A model generated the notes under the pieces. That model ran no database searches, was not told the DNA's origin, and saw only the letters and a list, made by a program, of their open reading frames with translations. Source: DATMAM01 sp035559995 (GTDB taxonomy: Bacteria > Desulfobacterota > Binatia > UBA9968). From it: a DNA stretch of 64,000 bases. The position numbers and the translations under genes were made by a program. The DNA is taken from positions 12,831 to 76,830 of the forward strand of contig DATMAM010000061.1 of the NCBI GenBank assembly GCA_035559995.1, in the 5' to 3' direction. This document shows, piece after piece, positions 42,223 through 49,930 of the stretch; position 1 is the stretch's first letter, and each line of letters opens with the position of its first letter.

Positions 42223-42250
42223 AAAAAACGATGCGGCGCCAAACGGCGCC
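42223..42250 (-). terminator. Terminator between small secreted gene and terC
   Basis: Minus strand: GGCGCC-GTTT-GGCGCC hairpin (fwd 42235-42250), then GCATCG and six T (fwd 42223-42228), ending 14 bases before the terC ATG. It could end the upstream small gene or attenuate terC. The gap between stem and T run lowers confidence. Confidence 0.45.
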
Positions 42251-42282
42251 GGGCGGACCGCTAAGGGACGCCAGAGGGGATG

Positions 42283-42591
42283 CTAGAGTCGTAGGACGCG
42301 CTTGAGTGCGCGCGCGCTTGGAGCAGCCGGATAGTCGGGAAGGCGCCGCTGGGGCGCAATTTGAGCGCGATCAGGATCGCGCGCGAGCGGCCCTGGCTGG
42401 GCCAGAGCTTGCCGTTGGCGCAACTTGGCCGCCCGCCGCCGCGCGGAAAGCTCCTCGGTTGCGGCCGGCTCCGCTTCACTCTCGCCCGCGAAATTTCCGA
42501 CGTGAAGCGCCGGGTTGAGAAACCCCGGCGTCGAGGCTCCGGAAAAAAACACGAGCAGCAAAACGAAAGTGACGAGCGGGCGCATGAGCAT
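42283..42591 (-). CDS. Small secreted protein, unknown
   Basis: About 102 residues with an N-terminal signal-like helix (RPLVTFVLLLVFFSGAS) followed by a basic, Ala/Arg/Pro-rich, low-complexity region (SARRRAAKLRQRQALAQPGPLARDPDRAQ). No family recognised and no clear ribosome site; ATGs at 42591 and 42585 are both possible. The signal peptide is the main support. Confidence 0.5.
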   Translation of the reverse strand: MLMRPLVTFVLLLVFFSGASTPGFLNPALHVGNFAGESEAEPAATEELSARRRAAKLRQRQALAQPGPLARDPDRAQIAPQRRLPDYPAAPSARALKRVLRL

Positions 42592-42777
42592 CAAATCGCA
42601 AAGATTGCAGCTCCGAAGAGCAATGTCAACTCGGCGAGCCGCGGCGCCGCGCGACGCGCTTTTTGAGCTTGCGCTTGACAGCGCGGTTCGATTGATCGTA
42701 TCAGGAAGCTCGCAAAACCGATCACGAGGCGCGCCCTGGCTTCGGCGGGCGGAAAAGACCGGAAGGGGACAAAAATC

Positions 42778-44310
42778 ATGGCCGCTCTTTTAAACGGGCG
42801 CGGGCGATTTTGTGGCCGGCTCGTCGCCGGCGTCGTCTTTGCTTTTCTTGAGCTTGCGACCGAGCTAAATGCGCAGACCAGGCCCAAGACGGCCGTCGTG
42901 GCGCACGGCGTCGATCTCGAGTCGCTGAATCCGTACTGGCACAACACGACCGCAAACTATGCGGTCTGGCGCCACTTTCTCGAGCCCCTGGTCGAATACG
43001 ACTTCGCCAAGCGCCGGTACGTCGGCGTGCTCGCGGAATCGTGGTCCGGCAGCGAGCACGGCTGGACTTTCAAAATCCGGCGCCACGTCAAGTTCCACAG
43101 CGGCGCGGAGCTTACGGCCGCGGACATCCGCTACAGCATCAAAAGATCGCTCGATCCCAAACTCAGCCGCCAGCGCAATCTCGCCAAGGTCATCCAGGCA
43201 GCGGAGGCCCCCGACCCCTACACGGTCGTCATCGCCACCAAAAGGCCCGTCGTCTCGCTCCTCGATTTCCTCGACAACCTGTACGTCCTGAGCGAAGCCG
43301 CGGCCCAGGAGTCCGGCGATGAGGCGACTTTCGGCAAAAGACCGGTCGGCACGGGGCCGTTCAAGTTCGTCGAGTGGGTGCGCGGCGAGCGCGCGGTCGG
43401 CGAAAAGAATCCGCAGTATTGGGGCGGCGCACCGAAGCTCGATCGCATCATCTGGAAGCCGGTTTCCGAAGATGCGGCGCGCCTGGCGCTGCTCGAATCC
43501 GGTCAAGCGGACCTGATCGCCAACGTTCCGCCGCACGAAACGGACCGCTTCAAAAGGAATCCGAACGTGCGCATCGAGGAGGTGAGAAGCGCCAGGATCA
43601 TCTTTTTACTGTTGGATCCGGCGCACAAGCCGCTCGACAACAAGCTTGTGCGCCAGGCGATCCACTACGCGATCGATAAAGACGCCCTGGTCAAGTACGT
43701 CCTCGACGGCAAGGCCTATCGGCTCGACGGTATTTTAGGGCCTCACGGCATCGGCGAGGACGCATCGTTTCGGCCGTTCTCCTACAACCCGCAGAAGGCC
43801 AAGGAGCTGCTCGCGGCCGCCGGCTTGCCCAACGGTTTTGAAATCGACTTCTACACGTCGATGGGCCGGTACACCAAAGACCGCGAGGTCGCTCAAGCGA
43901 TCGCCGGCCAACTCGCCAAGGTCGGCATCAGGGCTCGTCTGCACAGCCCCGAATGGGGCGTTTTCAACGACCTCCATCGCTCGGGAAAATGCCCGATCTG
44001 TTTTCGCGGGCGCGGCACGGTGGTCGACCCGGACGACTTTCTCAACGAGTACTTCGAGACCGGGGTGTCGAAGAGGCTCTCCTACTCGAATGCCAAATTC
44101 GACAGCCTGCTGCAGCAGCAGCGGCAAATCTTCGATCTCGACAAGCGCGTGGCGCTGCTCAAGTCCGCGCTTAGAATCCTGCTGGAAGACGCGCCGATCG
44201 TGCCGTTGTACAACCCGGTCGATATTTACGCCGTCAACCGCCGCCTGATCTGGAAGCCGTCGGCGAAGGATTACATCAACGTCGCCGGCGCCGACCTGGC
44301 GGACAAGTGA
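42778..44310 (+). CDS. Peptide/nickel-type ABC substrate-binding protein (SBP_bac_5)
   Basis: A 510-residue protein with signal peptide (LVAGVVFAFLELATELNAQ). It is a paralogue of the protein at 32800: GTGPFKFVEWVRGERAVG, DAARLALLESGQADLIANVPPHE, DNKLVRQAIHYAIDKDALVKYVLDGKAYRLDGILGPHG. It would capture an oligopeptide-like solute in the periplasm. No permease adjoins; the DppBC genes 5 kb upstream may serve both. It leads a three-gene set with the HMGL-like enzyme and epimerase. Confidence 0.92.
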   Translation: MAALLNGRGRFCGRLVAGVVFAFLELATELNAQTRPKTAVVAHGVDLESLNPYWHNTTANYAVWRHFLEPLVEYDFAKRRYVGVLAESWSGSEHGWTFKIRRHVKFHSGAELTAADIRYSIKRSLDPKLSRQRNLAKVIQAAEAPDPYTVVIATKRPVVSLLDFLDNLYVLSEAAAQESGDEATFGKRPVGTGPFKFVEWVRGERAVGEKNPQYWGGAPKLDRIIWKPVSEDAARLALLESGQADLIANVPPHETDRFKRNPNVRIEEVRSARIIFLLLDPAHKPLDNKLVRQAIHYAIDKDALVKYVLDGKAYRLDGILGPHGIGEDASFRPFSYNPQKAKELLAAAGLPNGFEIDFYTSMGRYTKDREVAQAIAGQLAKVGIRARLHSPEWGVFNDLHRSGKCPICFRGRGTVVDPDDFLNEYFETGVSKRLSYSNAKFDSLLQQQRQIFDLDKRVALLKSALRILLEDAPIVPLYNPVDIYAVNRRLIWKPSAKDYINVAGADLADK

Positions 44311-44325
44311 ACCGAAGGAGCCGAG

Positions 44326-45645
44326 ATGGAAAATCCCGCCGACGATCCGAAGCTGCAAGCGCTGCACCGCGCCTTGGAAAAAATCCGCGTCGCGCCCGCT
44401 TATCGGCCCGGCCAGTGGTTCGTGGGCCCGCTCAACTTTGCCCCCGAAGTCAGGGCGACGATGAATCTGCCGGCAAAGGTGGAAATTTGCGACGTCACGT
44501 TGCGCGAAGCGTCCCAGGCGTACTTTACGGTCGAACATTACGTGACGATGGCAACCGCGCTCGATGAAGCGGGAGTTTCGGTCATCCAGTTTTTGGCGCC
44601 GAAAAATCACGGCGCGGATGACGAGGCTCTGCAGGCGCTCGAGCGTCTGGCTAAAACCAAGCTCAAGGCGAAGCTTCAGCTCTACGGCGTGGCCTCGGAG
44701 TCGCAAATCGACCTGGCGCGAGATCACGGCGTCGAAATTGTTTCGTACACGATCTTTCCTCTGCCGGAATGGCAGCCGATCTACGCCGCCTCGCGAAAGC
44801 CGGAAAGCCGCCCGGGGGCGCTCGAGAGGTCGCGGGCCGCCGACACCGAACCCGCGCTCCTCGACTACGTCGAAAAAACCGCGGCGGCGATCCACCGGCG
44901 CGGTCTCAAGCCGCGACCGATCGCCAACTTCTTTTCGCTGGCGTCGCTCGAGTTTCTTTGCAAGCTCGCGCGGTCCTGCGAGCGCGCCGGCGTTTACGCG
45001 CTCAATTTCGTCGACGCGGCGGGCAGCATGGGCCCGGCCGCCTGCCGCCACGTGATCGCCGAAGTCCGAAAGGCCGCGCCGCACCTGGCGCTCGGCATCC
45101 ACGCGCACAACGATCTTGGGCTCGCCACCGCGAACGCGCTCGCCGGCGTCGAGGGCGGCGCCTCTCAAGTGGACGTGACGGTGAACGGCGCCGGGGCCAG
45201 AGCCGGCAACGCCGCGATGGCGGAGGTCGTGGTGGCCCTGGAGGCGCTCTACGGCGTCAAGACGGGCATCGCGCTCGCAAAGCTTACCGGCCTCGCCAGG
45301 CTCTTCGAGGATCTGTCGCGCTGGCCGACTCCGAAGGACAAACCGCTCGTCGGCGAGTACGCCTTTACGGATGCGAGCGAGACGCACAGTTTTTTGCTTC
45401 GGGCGGATCCGCTGCTGTTCGCGCCGGTTCGGCCCGAGCTCGTCGGTAACAAAAGGCGCAGCCACTTGGATCTCAAATCGGGCGAAAACACTCTCAGAAT
45501 GCGGCTCCAAGAGATCGGCGTCGCTTTTCCCGAAGAGCGGCTTGCCGATCTTTTGCGGCGCATCCGTTCCGAGATCGCGCTCAGGCGAAGGCCCCTCACC
45601 GAAGAGGAGATCCGAGACTGCGCGAACGAAACGAGAAATCCATGA
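44326..45645 (+). CDS. HMGL-like (DRE-TIM) lyase/acyltransferase
   Basis: A 439-residue protein. Metal and catalytic motifs of the DRE-TIM family are visible: EICDVTLREASQAYFTVEHYV (Asp-x-Thr-Leu-Arg-Glu) and LGIHAHNDLGLATANALAGVEGGASQVDVTVNGAGARAGNAAM (His-x-His and Asn). The family holds HMG-CoA lyase, homocitrate/isopropylmalate synthases and 4-hydroxy-2-oxovalerate aldolase. The N-terminal 45 residues and the C-terminal domain do not identify a product. AAGGAG precedes the ATG; the next gene overlaps by 4 bases. Confidence 0.88.
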   Translation: MENPADDPKLQALHRALEKIRVAPAYRPGQWFVGPLNFAPEVRATMNLPAKVEICDVTLREASQAYFTVEHYVTMATALDEAGVSVIQFLAPKNHGADDEALQALERLAKTKLKAKLQLYGVASESQIDLARDHGVEIVSYTIFPLPEWQPIYAASRKPESRPGALERSRAADTEPALLDYVEKTAAAIHRRGLKPRPIANFFSLASLEFLCKLARSCERAGVYALNFVDAAGSMGPAACRHVIAEVRKAAPHLALGIHAHNDLGLATANALAGVEGGASQVDVTVNGAGARAGNAAMAEVVVALEALYGVKTGIALAKLTGLARLFEDLSRWPTPKDKPLVGEYAFTDASETHSFLLRADPLLFAPVRPELVGNKRRSHLDLKSGENTLRMRLQEIGVAFPEERLADLLRRIRSEIALRRRPLTEEEIRDCANETRNP

Positions 45646-46586
45646 GCGCCACCGTGCTCGTGACCGGCGCGAACGGCTTCATCGGCTCGCACACCACCAT
45701 GCTGCTCGAGTCTCTCGGCCACCGCGTGGTGGCCGTCGACGTCGTCCCGCGCCCGCCGGATCTTTCGCTCCTGCCGATCAGAACGCCCAGCGTGCTGTTC
45801 GATGTCACCGACCCGGAACGGTTTCGCAAAGTCTGCGCGCAGGAGAAGCCGAGCCACATCTTCCACGCGGCGCACCCGCCGCGCGAGGAAACTCCGCGCG
45901 TGCTCGAGTTTGTCCTCAAGGCGATGGCCAATGTGCTCGAAGCGGCGGCCGAACTGAACGTCAAGCGGATGGTCTACGCCAGCTCCGGCGCGCTCTACGG
46001 ACAGCTGCGGAAAAGGGACGGAAGTCCGATCAGGGAGGACGATCCGGTGGCGATCTACCCGACTTACTTCTACCGCTCGGCCAAAATCGTCTCCGAATGG
46101 CTCGGCGACTATCACGCGCAAAAGCGCGCCTTTAGCTTCGTCGCGCTTCGCTTCAGCTCCGTCTATGGGCCGGGCTTGGGAAGGGGCATTCCGCTGGAGT
46201 TAAAAAAAGGCGTTCTCGGCCACCACTGCAAGCCCTATCTCACGCGCCTCCCCGACGATCCGGTCTACGTCGACGACGTCGCCGAGGCGGTGCGCCTCGC
46301 GCTGTTTTGCGAAAAGCCTTTGCGCCGCGCCTACAATATCGGACTCGGCCAGGGATGCTCCAACGAGGATCTTGCGAACTCGATCCGCAGGCACTTGCCG
46401 GAAATTTCGTTCGAGATCGGCAAGCACCCGCTGGCGGCGACGATCGGGCCGCACCGCGACCGCGATGTGCTCGATATCGCGCTTGCGCGGCGGGAACTGG
46501 AGTGGACGCCGAAATTTGACCTCGATCGCGGCGTGGCGGCGATCGGCGAGTGGCTAAAGAAGGAAAGGCACCGGCTGAAGATTTGA
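45642..46586 (+). CDS. NAD-dependent epimerase/dehydratase (extended SDR)
   Basis: A 314-residue extended SDR: TVLVTGANGFIGSHTTMLLESLGHRVVAVD cofactor site at residue ~4, VYASSGALYG serine, YFYRSAKIVSEW with Tyr/Lys, and RFSSVYGPG. The C-terminal region has the substrate-domain motif YVDDVAEAV. It acts on a sugar nucleotide or on a hydroxy/keto acid derivative; context next to an HMGL-like enzyme hints at the latter. ATG overlaps the previous stop. Confidence 0.9.
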   Translation: MSATVLVTGANGFIGSHTTMLLESLGHRVVAVDVVPRPPDLSLLPIRTPSVLFDVTDPERFRKVCAQEKPSHIFHAAHPPREETPRVLEFVLKAMANVLEAAAELNVKRMVYASSGALYGQLRKRDGSPIREDDPVAIYPTYFYRSAKIVSEWLGDYHAQKRAFSFVALRFSSVYGPGLGRGIPLELKKGVLGHHCKPYLTRLPDDPVYVDDVAEAVRLALFCEKPLRRAYNIGLGQGCSNEDLANSIRRHLPEISFEIGKHPLAATIGPHRDRDVLDIALARRELEWTPKFDLDRGVAAIGEWLKKERHRLKI

Positions 46587-46613
46587 CTTCGCTCGGAGTA
46601 GCCCGCCGCCCGG

Positions 46614-47462
46614 CTAACCGCCGACGTAAAACTTGCGCGCCCACGCGGCGACGTCGCCACGGCGCGCGAACCAAACTTTTTTGTGCCGCTTTGCGTAGGC
46701 GAGAATTTTCTCGAACGTGTCGATCAAGGGGATGCGCGAAGAAAGGTAAGCGTGCGTGATCACGCTCAGCATGTTGGGCTCTTTCCGTCCGATCTTGTAG
46801 CGGTAGTCGAACTCGTCTTTGAACTTCGCAAAGAACTCGCGGCGCGATTCGCCTTCCTGCATGCGATGATCGTTGAGCGTGTACTGGTGCGGCACCTCAA
46901 TGATCGTCTTGTCGCCGACCCTGATCGGGTAGGGCATCTCGTCGTCGTGAAAATCGCAGTGGTAGAGCAAGCCCGCCTCCGCGATGAGCTCGAGCGTGTG
47001 GTCCGTCGAGCGGACGCCGGGCGAGGACCAGCCCGTCGGGGCCTCGCCGGTCGTCTTGGCGATCGCGGCGATCGTCCGTCGAATGTTGTCTCTCTCTTGC
47101 TCGCGGGTGAGCATGTACAGGCGCTCGCCCTGATCATAGCCGTGCGCGACCAGCTCGTGGCCGCGCGCGTGGCATTCCTTGACCAGGTCAGGATAGTACT
47201 CGCACGTGAGGCCGTTCACGGGAATGCTCGCCTTGATTTGGTACTTGTCGCAAACATCGAGTAAGCGCCTGAGACCGACTTTCGCGCCGAACTCGCGAAA
47301 GGTTTCGGTCGAATAATCCCTTTTGCACAACGCGTCGGCCGGCAGCGGAGACTGCAGCGCCGCGCCGCGCGTCGGCTTTGCGCGATCCCACGCTTCAAAC
47401 GCAATTCCCAGAACAAAAGCGACGCGGGCGTTTTGGGGCCAGCTCAATCGCCGTTTCTCCAT
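46614..47462 (-). CDS. Polysaccharide-deacetylase-fold hydrolase
   Basis: A 282-residue enzyme related to that at 38590 (shared RLLDVCDKYQIKASIPVNG, HELVAHGYDQGERLYML, PTGWSSPGVRSTDHTLELIAEAGLLYHCDFHDDEMPYPI). It lacks a signal peptide. The metal-site Asp/His pattern suggests C-N hydrolase activity (PuuE/allantoinase-like). Convergent with the epimerase gene, 27 bases apart. Confidence 0.87.
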   Translation of the reverse strand: MEKRRLSWPQNARVAFVLGIAFEAWDRAKPTRGAALQSPLPADALCKRDYSTETFREFGAKVGLRRLLDVCDKYQIKASIPVNGLTCEYYPDLVKECHARGHELVAHGYDQGERLYMLTREQERDNIRRTIAAIAKTTGEAPTGWSSPGVRSTDHTLELIAEAGLLYHCDFHDDEMPYPIRVGDKTIIEVPHQYTLNDHRMQEGESRREFFAKFKDEFDYRYKIGRKEPNMLSVITHAYLSSRIPLIDTFEKILAYAKRHKKVWFARRGDVAAWARKFYVGG

Positions 47463-47595
47463 CCCCTCTCCTGTCGCGACGGTTCCACCGTGCTGTCGGC
47501 CTGCGGCAGAGCGGCCAAATTTTAGAAACCCAAAAGCGCTTTTACAACCGCGACCCTCCAGCCTTCGGCCTCTGCCGAGGGCCGGAGGGGTGTCT

Positions 47596-47883
47596 TTAGC
47601 TGAACGCAGCTTTTACGGCTCCCGCTATCGACTCGACCTTGCGGTAGGATTCTTCGATCGCCTCATTCAAGAACTGCTCGAGCTCTTCATCGAGAAAGTA
47701 CTCGCTCGCTTTCGTTTTGTCCGGGGGCAGGGCCGCGTATATCTTTCCGTGCCATACGGCTTTGACCAGCTCCTCGGCGAGGCGCAAAATTTCGCTCCTC
47801 GCCCTGTCCGTCGTCTGCGTCACGATATCGTCAAACGCCGCCGCAACTCTCGTGCCGATCTTCTTTTCGATATCCGCCTTCAC
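47596..47883 (-). CDS. Small helical protein of unknown function
   Basis: A 95-residue protein from a GTG start (GAGG 5 bases upstream): KADIEKKIGTRVAAAFDDIVTQTTDRARSEILRLAEELVKAVWHGKIYAAL. All-helical and amphipathic, acidic C-terminal half (ASEYFLDEELEQFLNEAIEESYRKVE). No family recognised. It may be cytoplasmic and self-associating. The neighbouring 900 bases to the right are almost gene-free. Confidence 0.65.
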   Translation of the reverse strand: MKADIEKKIGTRVAAAFDDIVTQTTDRARSEILRLAEELVKAVWHGKIYAALPPDKTKASEYFLDEELEQFLNEAIEESYRKVESIAGAVKAAFS

Positions 47884-47978
47884 CCGCGCCTCTGTTTCTC
47901 GTTACAGGCTAGCCCAGGTCCTTGATGGACTGCAATCGGCGCGCCTCTGCGCGAGAGCCTCGGGAGAAAAACTCCCTC

Positions 47979-48007
47979 TTGACAATATCGGGCGAGGCGA
48001 CTAATGG
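47979..48007 (+). promoter_or_regulatory. Candidate promoter for the 48-kb structured RNA
   Basis: A perfect -35 TTGACA at 47979-47984, 17-base spacer, and a weak -10 TAATGG at 48002-48007. The start would be near 48014. No gene start lies within 400 bases downstream, so it would drive a non-coding transcript. Confidence 0.45.
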
Positions 48008-48013
48008 AGAATT

Positions 48014-48416
48014 TAGGGGTTGATTGCAAGTTGATGGGGAGTAGACGGAGCGCGCCCGTCTAGTGGATCCCCAGCGAGAGAGGAGGTTTCCGATGAGGGA
48101 TATGACTCCACCGGGCCAATGGAGCCCGCCGTTGGCGGGCGCTTTCTCTCGCTCATGGCAGATTCGGAGATCGGCTTCGCGCTAGATCCTTCGGACCTCG
48201 ACTATAACGCCTGAAGGCGGGGCCGGGAGACGGCCGAAAGAAGGAAGGTCGCAGCGGCTAGCGGACTTCGAAGCTCGACCCGAGGTGACGTGAACGGAGA
48301 GAGCGAATCCACGCCGGCAGGCAGGGCATAAACAAAAAAGCACGAGGGATTCAGAACGCGGCGCGTTAGCGCCAAAAGCGGGCATCGTTCCCGGGAGCGA
48401 TGCCCGCTTTGTTTTT
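48014..48416 (+). ncRNA. Probable structured non-coding RNA, family unassigned
   Basis: About 400 bases lie between a TTGACA promoter and a very strong intrinsic terminator with no credible coding frame. Long-range pairing AGCGAGAGA (48073-48081) with TCTCTCGCT (48145-48153) encloses a GCCCGCC-GTT-GGCGGGC hairpin (48124-48140). Further hairpins are CGCC-TGAA-GGCG (~48209-48219), GGCCGGGAGACGGCC (48221-48235), GGTCG/CGACC (about 48247-48281) and GGCGC-GTTA-GCGCC (48360-48373). It is not RNase P, tmRNA, SRP or 6S RNA by the signatures I know. The 5' end is a guess. Confidence 0.5.
48374..48416 (+). terminator. Strong intrinsic terminator
   Basis: AAAGCGGGCATCG (48375-48387) pairs perfectly with CGATGCCCGCTTT (48398-48410), followed by GTTTTT. 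The T run favours the plus strand; on the minus strand the run after the stem is only four T. It ends the presumed RNA described at 48014. Confidence 0.88.
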
Positions 48417-48482
48417 AGCAGCTCCCCAACCGTTCTTGATCGCGATTTCCGCGCGCTCTCGCTCAGAGAGAGGCGATGCCTC

Positions 48483-48722
48483 CTACAAAAACGTCGTCTG
48501 GTTATTGCACTCGATAGGCGCGGCGCCTGATCGGTCGGCGAAATCGACTCTCTCGTGCCGCCTTGCTGACGCCGGTTGATCCAGAGTTCGGATGCAGCTG
48601 GCGAAAGTGCAATAGCGGAGATCGAACCGGCGTGCGCCGCTGAAATCGAGCGCCGGAGCGCCGCGCTCCACGCGCTCGTAGCCCGGGAGCACGACTGTAA
48701 TGGTCAGTGGTGTCTCGGCCAT
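48483..48722 (-). CDS. Doubtful small protein
   Basis: A 79-codon frame (AETPLTITVVLPGYERVERGAPALDFSGARRFDLRYCTFASCIRTL in parts) without a ribosome site. No family is recognised. It lies in a gene-poor region between the RNA terminator and a secreted cupin. It may be a remnant. Confidence 0.25.
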   Translation of the reverse strand: MAETPLTITVVLPGYERVERGAPALDFSGARRFDLRYCTFASCIRTLDQPASARRHERVDFADRSGAAPIECNNQTTFL

Positions 48723-48799
48723 CACGTTCGCTAGTTAGTTAGAGATGACGCTCACGGTCGACTGCCAACTCTTCGATCAACGCTCCCCTCGCGCGAGGG

Positions 48800-49213
48800 T
48801 TAGGCCGGGACAAGTTCGAACACCCGCATTTTGGCCGGGCCACTCCCTTTATTGGCCACTTCTTCCACGACCCCCGGGGCGCATGTCCAAATGTCACCCA
48901 TCTGCGTAGCGACTATTCGATCATTGACCTTTACTTCAAGAACGCCTTGAGTGCACTCACAGACCATAGCTGACTTCATCGTCCCCTTGGTGCTGGCGCC
49001 GGGTTGAAAGGTGGTCTCACGCAAGATGATTTTGGGGAAGCCTGGAATGATTGAATCCCTCTCCTTGAAAACCTTTCTTTCCGTCCCTTTCGCCTCCCCA
49101 GCCAGTAAACTGGTACCCCTGTCGAAGACGAGTGTCGATGCACCCGCGAGACCGAGCACTAATACCGCCCTGCGGTCAAGGTCTACCTTGCCCAACTGTC
49201 GTTTCGTGGCCAT
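48800..49213 (-). CDS. Secreted cupin-like protein
   Basis: A 137-residue protein behind GGAGGGAGCC. The N-terminus KVDLDRRAVLVLGLAGASTLVF resembles a Tat/Sec signal with DRR. The rest is a small cupin barrel (IILRETTFQPGASTKGTMKSAMVCECTQGVLEVKVNDRIVATQMGDIWTCAPGVVEEVANKG). The usual His ligands are absent: the region that should hold H-x-H reads GASTKGTMKS, so metal binding is doubtful. Possible ligand-binding role in the periplasm. Confidence 0.7.
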   Translation of the reverse strand: MATKRQLGKVDLDRRAVLVLGLAGASTLVFDRGTSLLAGEAKGTERKVFKERDSIIPGFPKIILRETTFQPGASTKGTMKSAMVCECTQGVLEVKVNDRIVATQMGDIWTCAPGVVEEVANKGSGPAKMRVFELVPA

Positions 49214-49360
49214 GGCTCCCTCCGTTTGTTATTCAGCCTAACGGCCTACAGGCTGTTCCGCTTTCCCTCCCGAATTCTGATCCCGACGGATCGCCTTAAT
49301 GTTCTGGGTCAGAGGCGCGGGCCGCCGCGTCCTTCTCAACCCGGTAGTTACCGTAGGTGG

Positions 49361-49573
49361 CTACGAAAAACCTGTTGGCGCCACTTCGGCGGGGCGAATG
49401 CTCAGGTATTCCCGCACCTCGAGTGGCATGCGGTCAATCTCCGGCAGAAACCCCGAAACCGCAGCGTGATAATTCGCAGGGTTGGTCTCCACATGCCGCA
49501 GATGTGCAACTTGCTCCTGGAACCGAGCAGTGTGCTCCAGGGTCACCTTGAGTTCCGTATCGTTTGCAATCAT
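49361..49573 (-). CDS. Small conserved-looking acidic/helical protein
   Basis: A 70-residue protein MIANDTELKVTLEHTARFQEQVAHLRHVETNPANYHAAVSGFLPEIDRMPLEVREYLSIRP (in parts). I recall this type as a short helical protein often encoded directly after a small basic partner, as in toxin-antitoxin-like pairs, but cannot assign it. Its ATG overlaps a TGA that ends a frame finishing RRRRRIIEIVEEHG, a possible decayed upstream partner. Confidence 0.55.
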   Translation of the reverse strand: MIANDTELKVTLEHTARFQEQVAHLRHVETNPANYHAAVSGFLPEIDRMPLEVREYLSIRPAEVAPTGFS

Positions 49574-49930
49574 CCGTGCTCCTCCACGATTTCGATAATC
49601 CGTCTGCGCCTTCGCGTTTGATCTGCCATCCGGCCATAGCATGCTCCTCGCCGCCGAGAGCTGCAAGACGGCGCAACCAAAACACGCTCGCTCCAAAATG
49701 CGCCTGCGCGGCTGAATGGTCGAAAAGAATCTGGGTCTCACCGGTCTGCTGTCTCAAGTCGAATGCATCCTCCATCAGTAGCTAGACCCTATATAGAAAC
49801 ACATGCACATCAGCCAATTGGCCGGTGCCAGTCGAGATACGATAGATTCCTTCACGTCGCTGCGCTACCGCAATCCGCTCCCGTGATCCTTTCCGAAGCG
49901 GCGAAGTGCCTGCTCCGGGCTGCTGCGATT
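49574..49930 (-). pseudogene. Probable remnant upstream of the small helical protein; otherwise gene-free
   Basis: About 360 bases without an intact gene. A minus-strand frame ends GRMADQTRRRRRIIEIVEEHG at the TGA that overlaps the next ATG, which looks like a real protein tail. Upstream the frame degenerates (Ser/Arg/Cys-rich). Another frame reads METAF-like DAFDLRQQTGETQILFDHSAAQ. A frameshifted partner gene would explain both. Confidence 0.3.

Noticed and set aside
42209..42290. Possible manganese (yybP-ykoY) riboswitch upstream of terC.
   Set aside because: The region is short and shows only a GC-rich hairpin with T run; the conserved riboswitch loops are absent.
48483..48800. A second UGA-type selenoprotein in the gene-poor region (Cys-rich frame RYCTFASC).
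   Set aside because: No in-frame UGA with continuing homology and no SECIS-like hairpin was visible.
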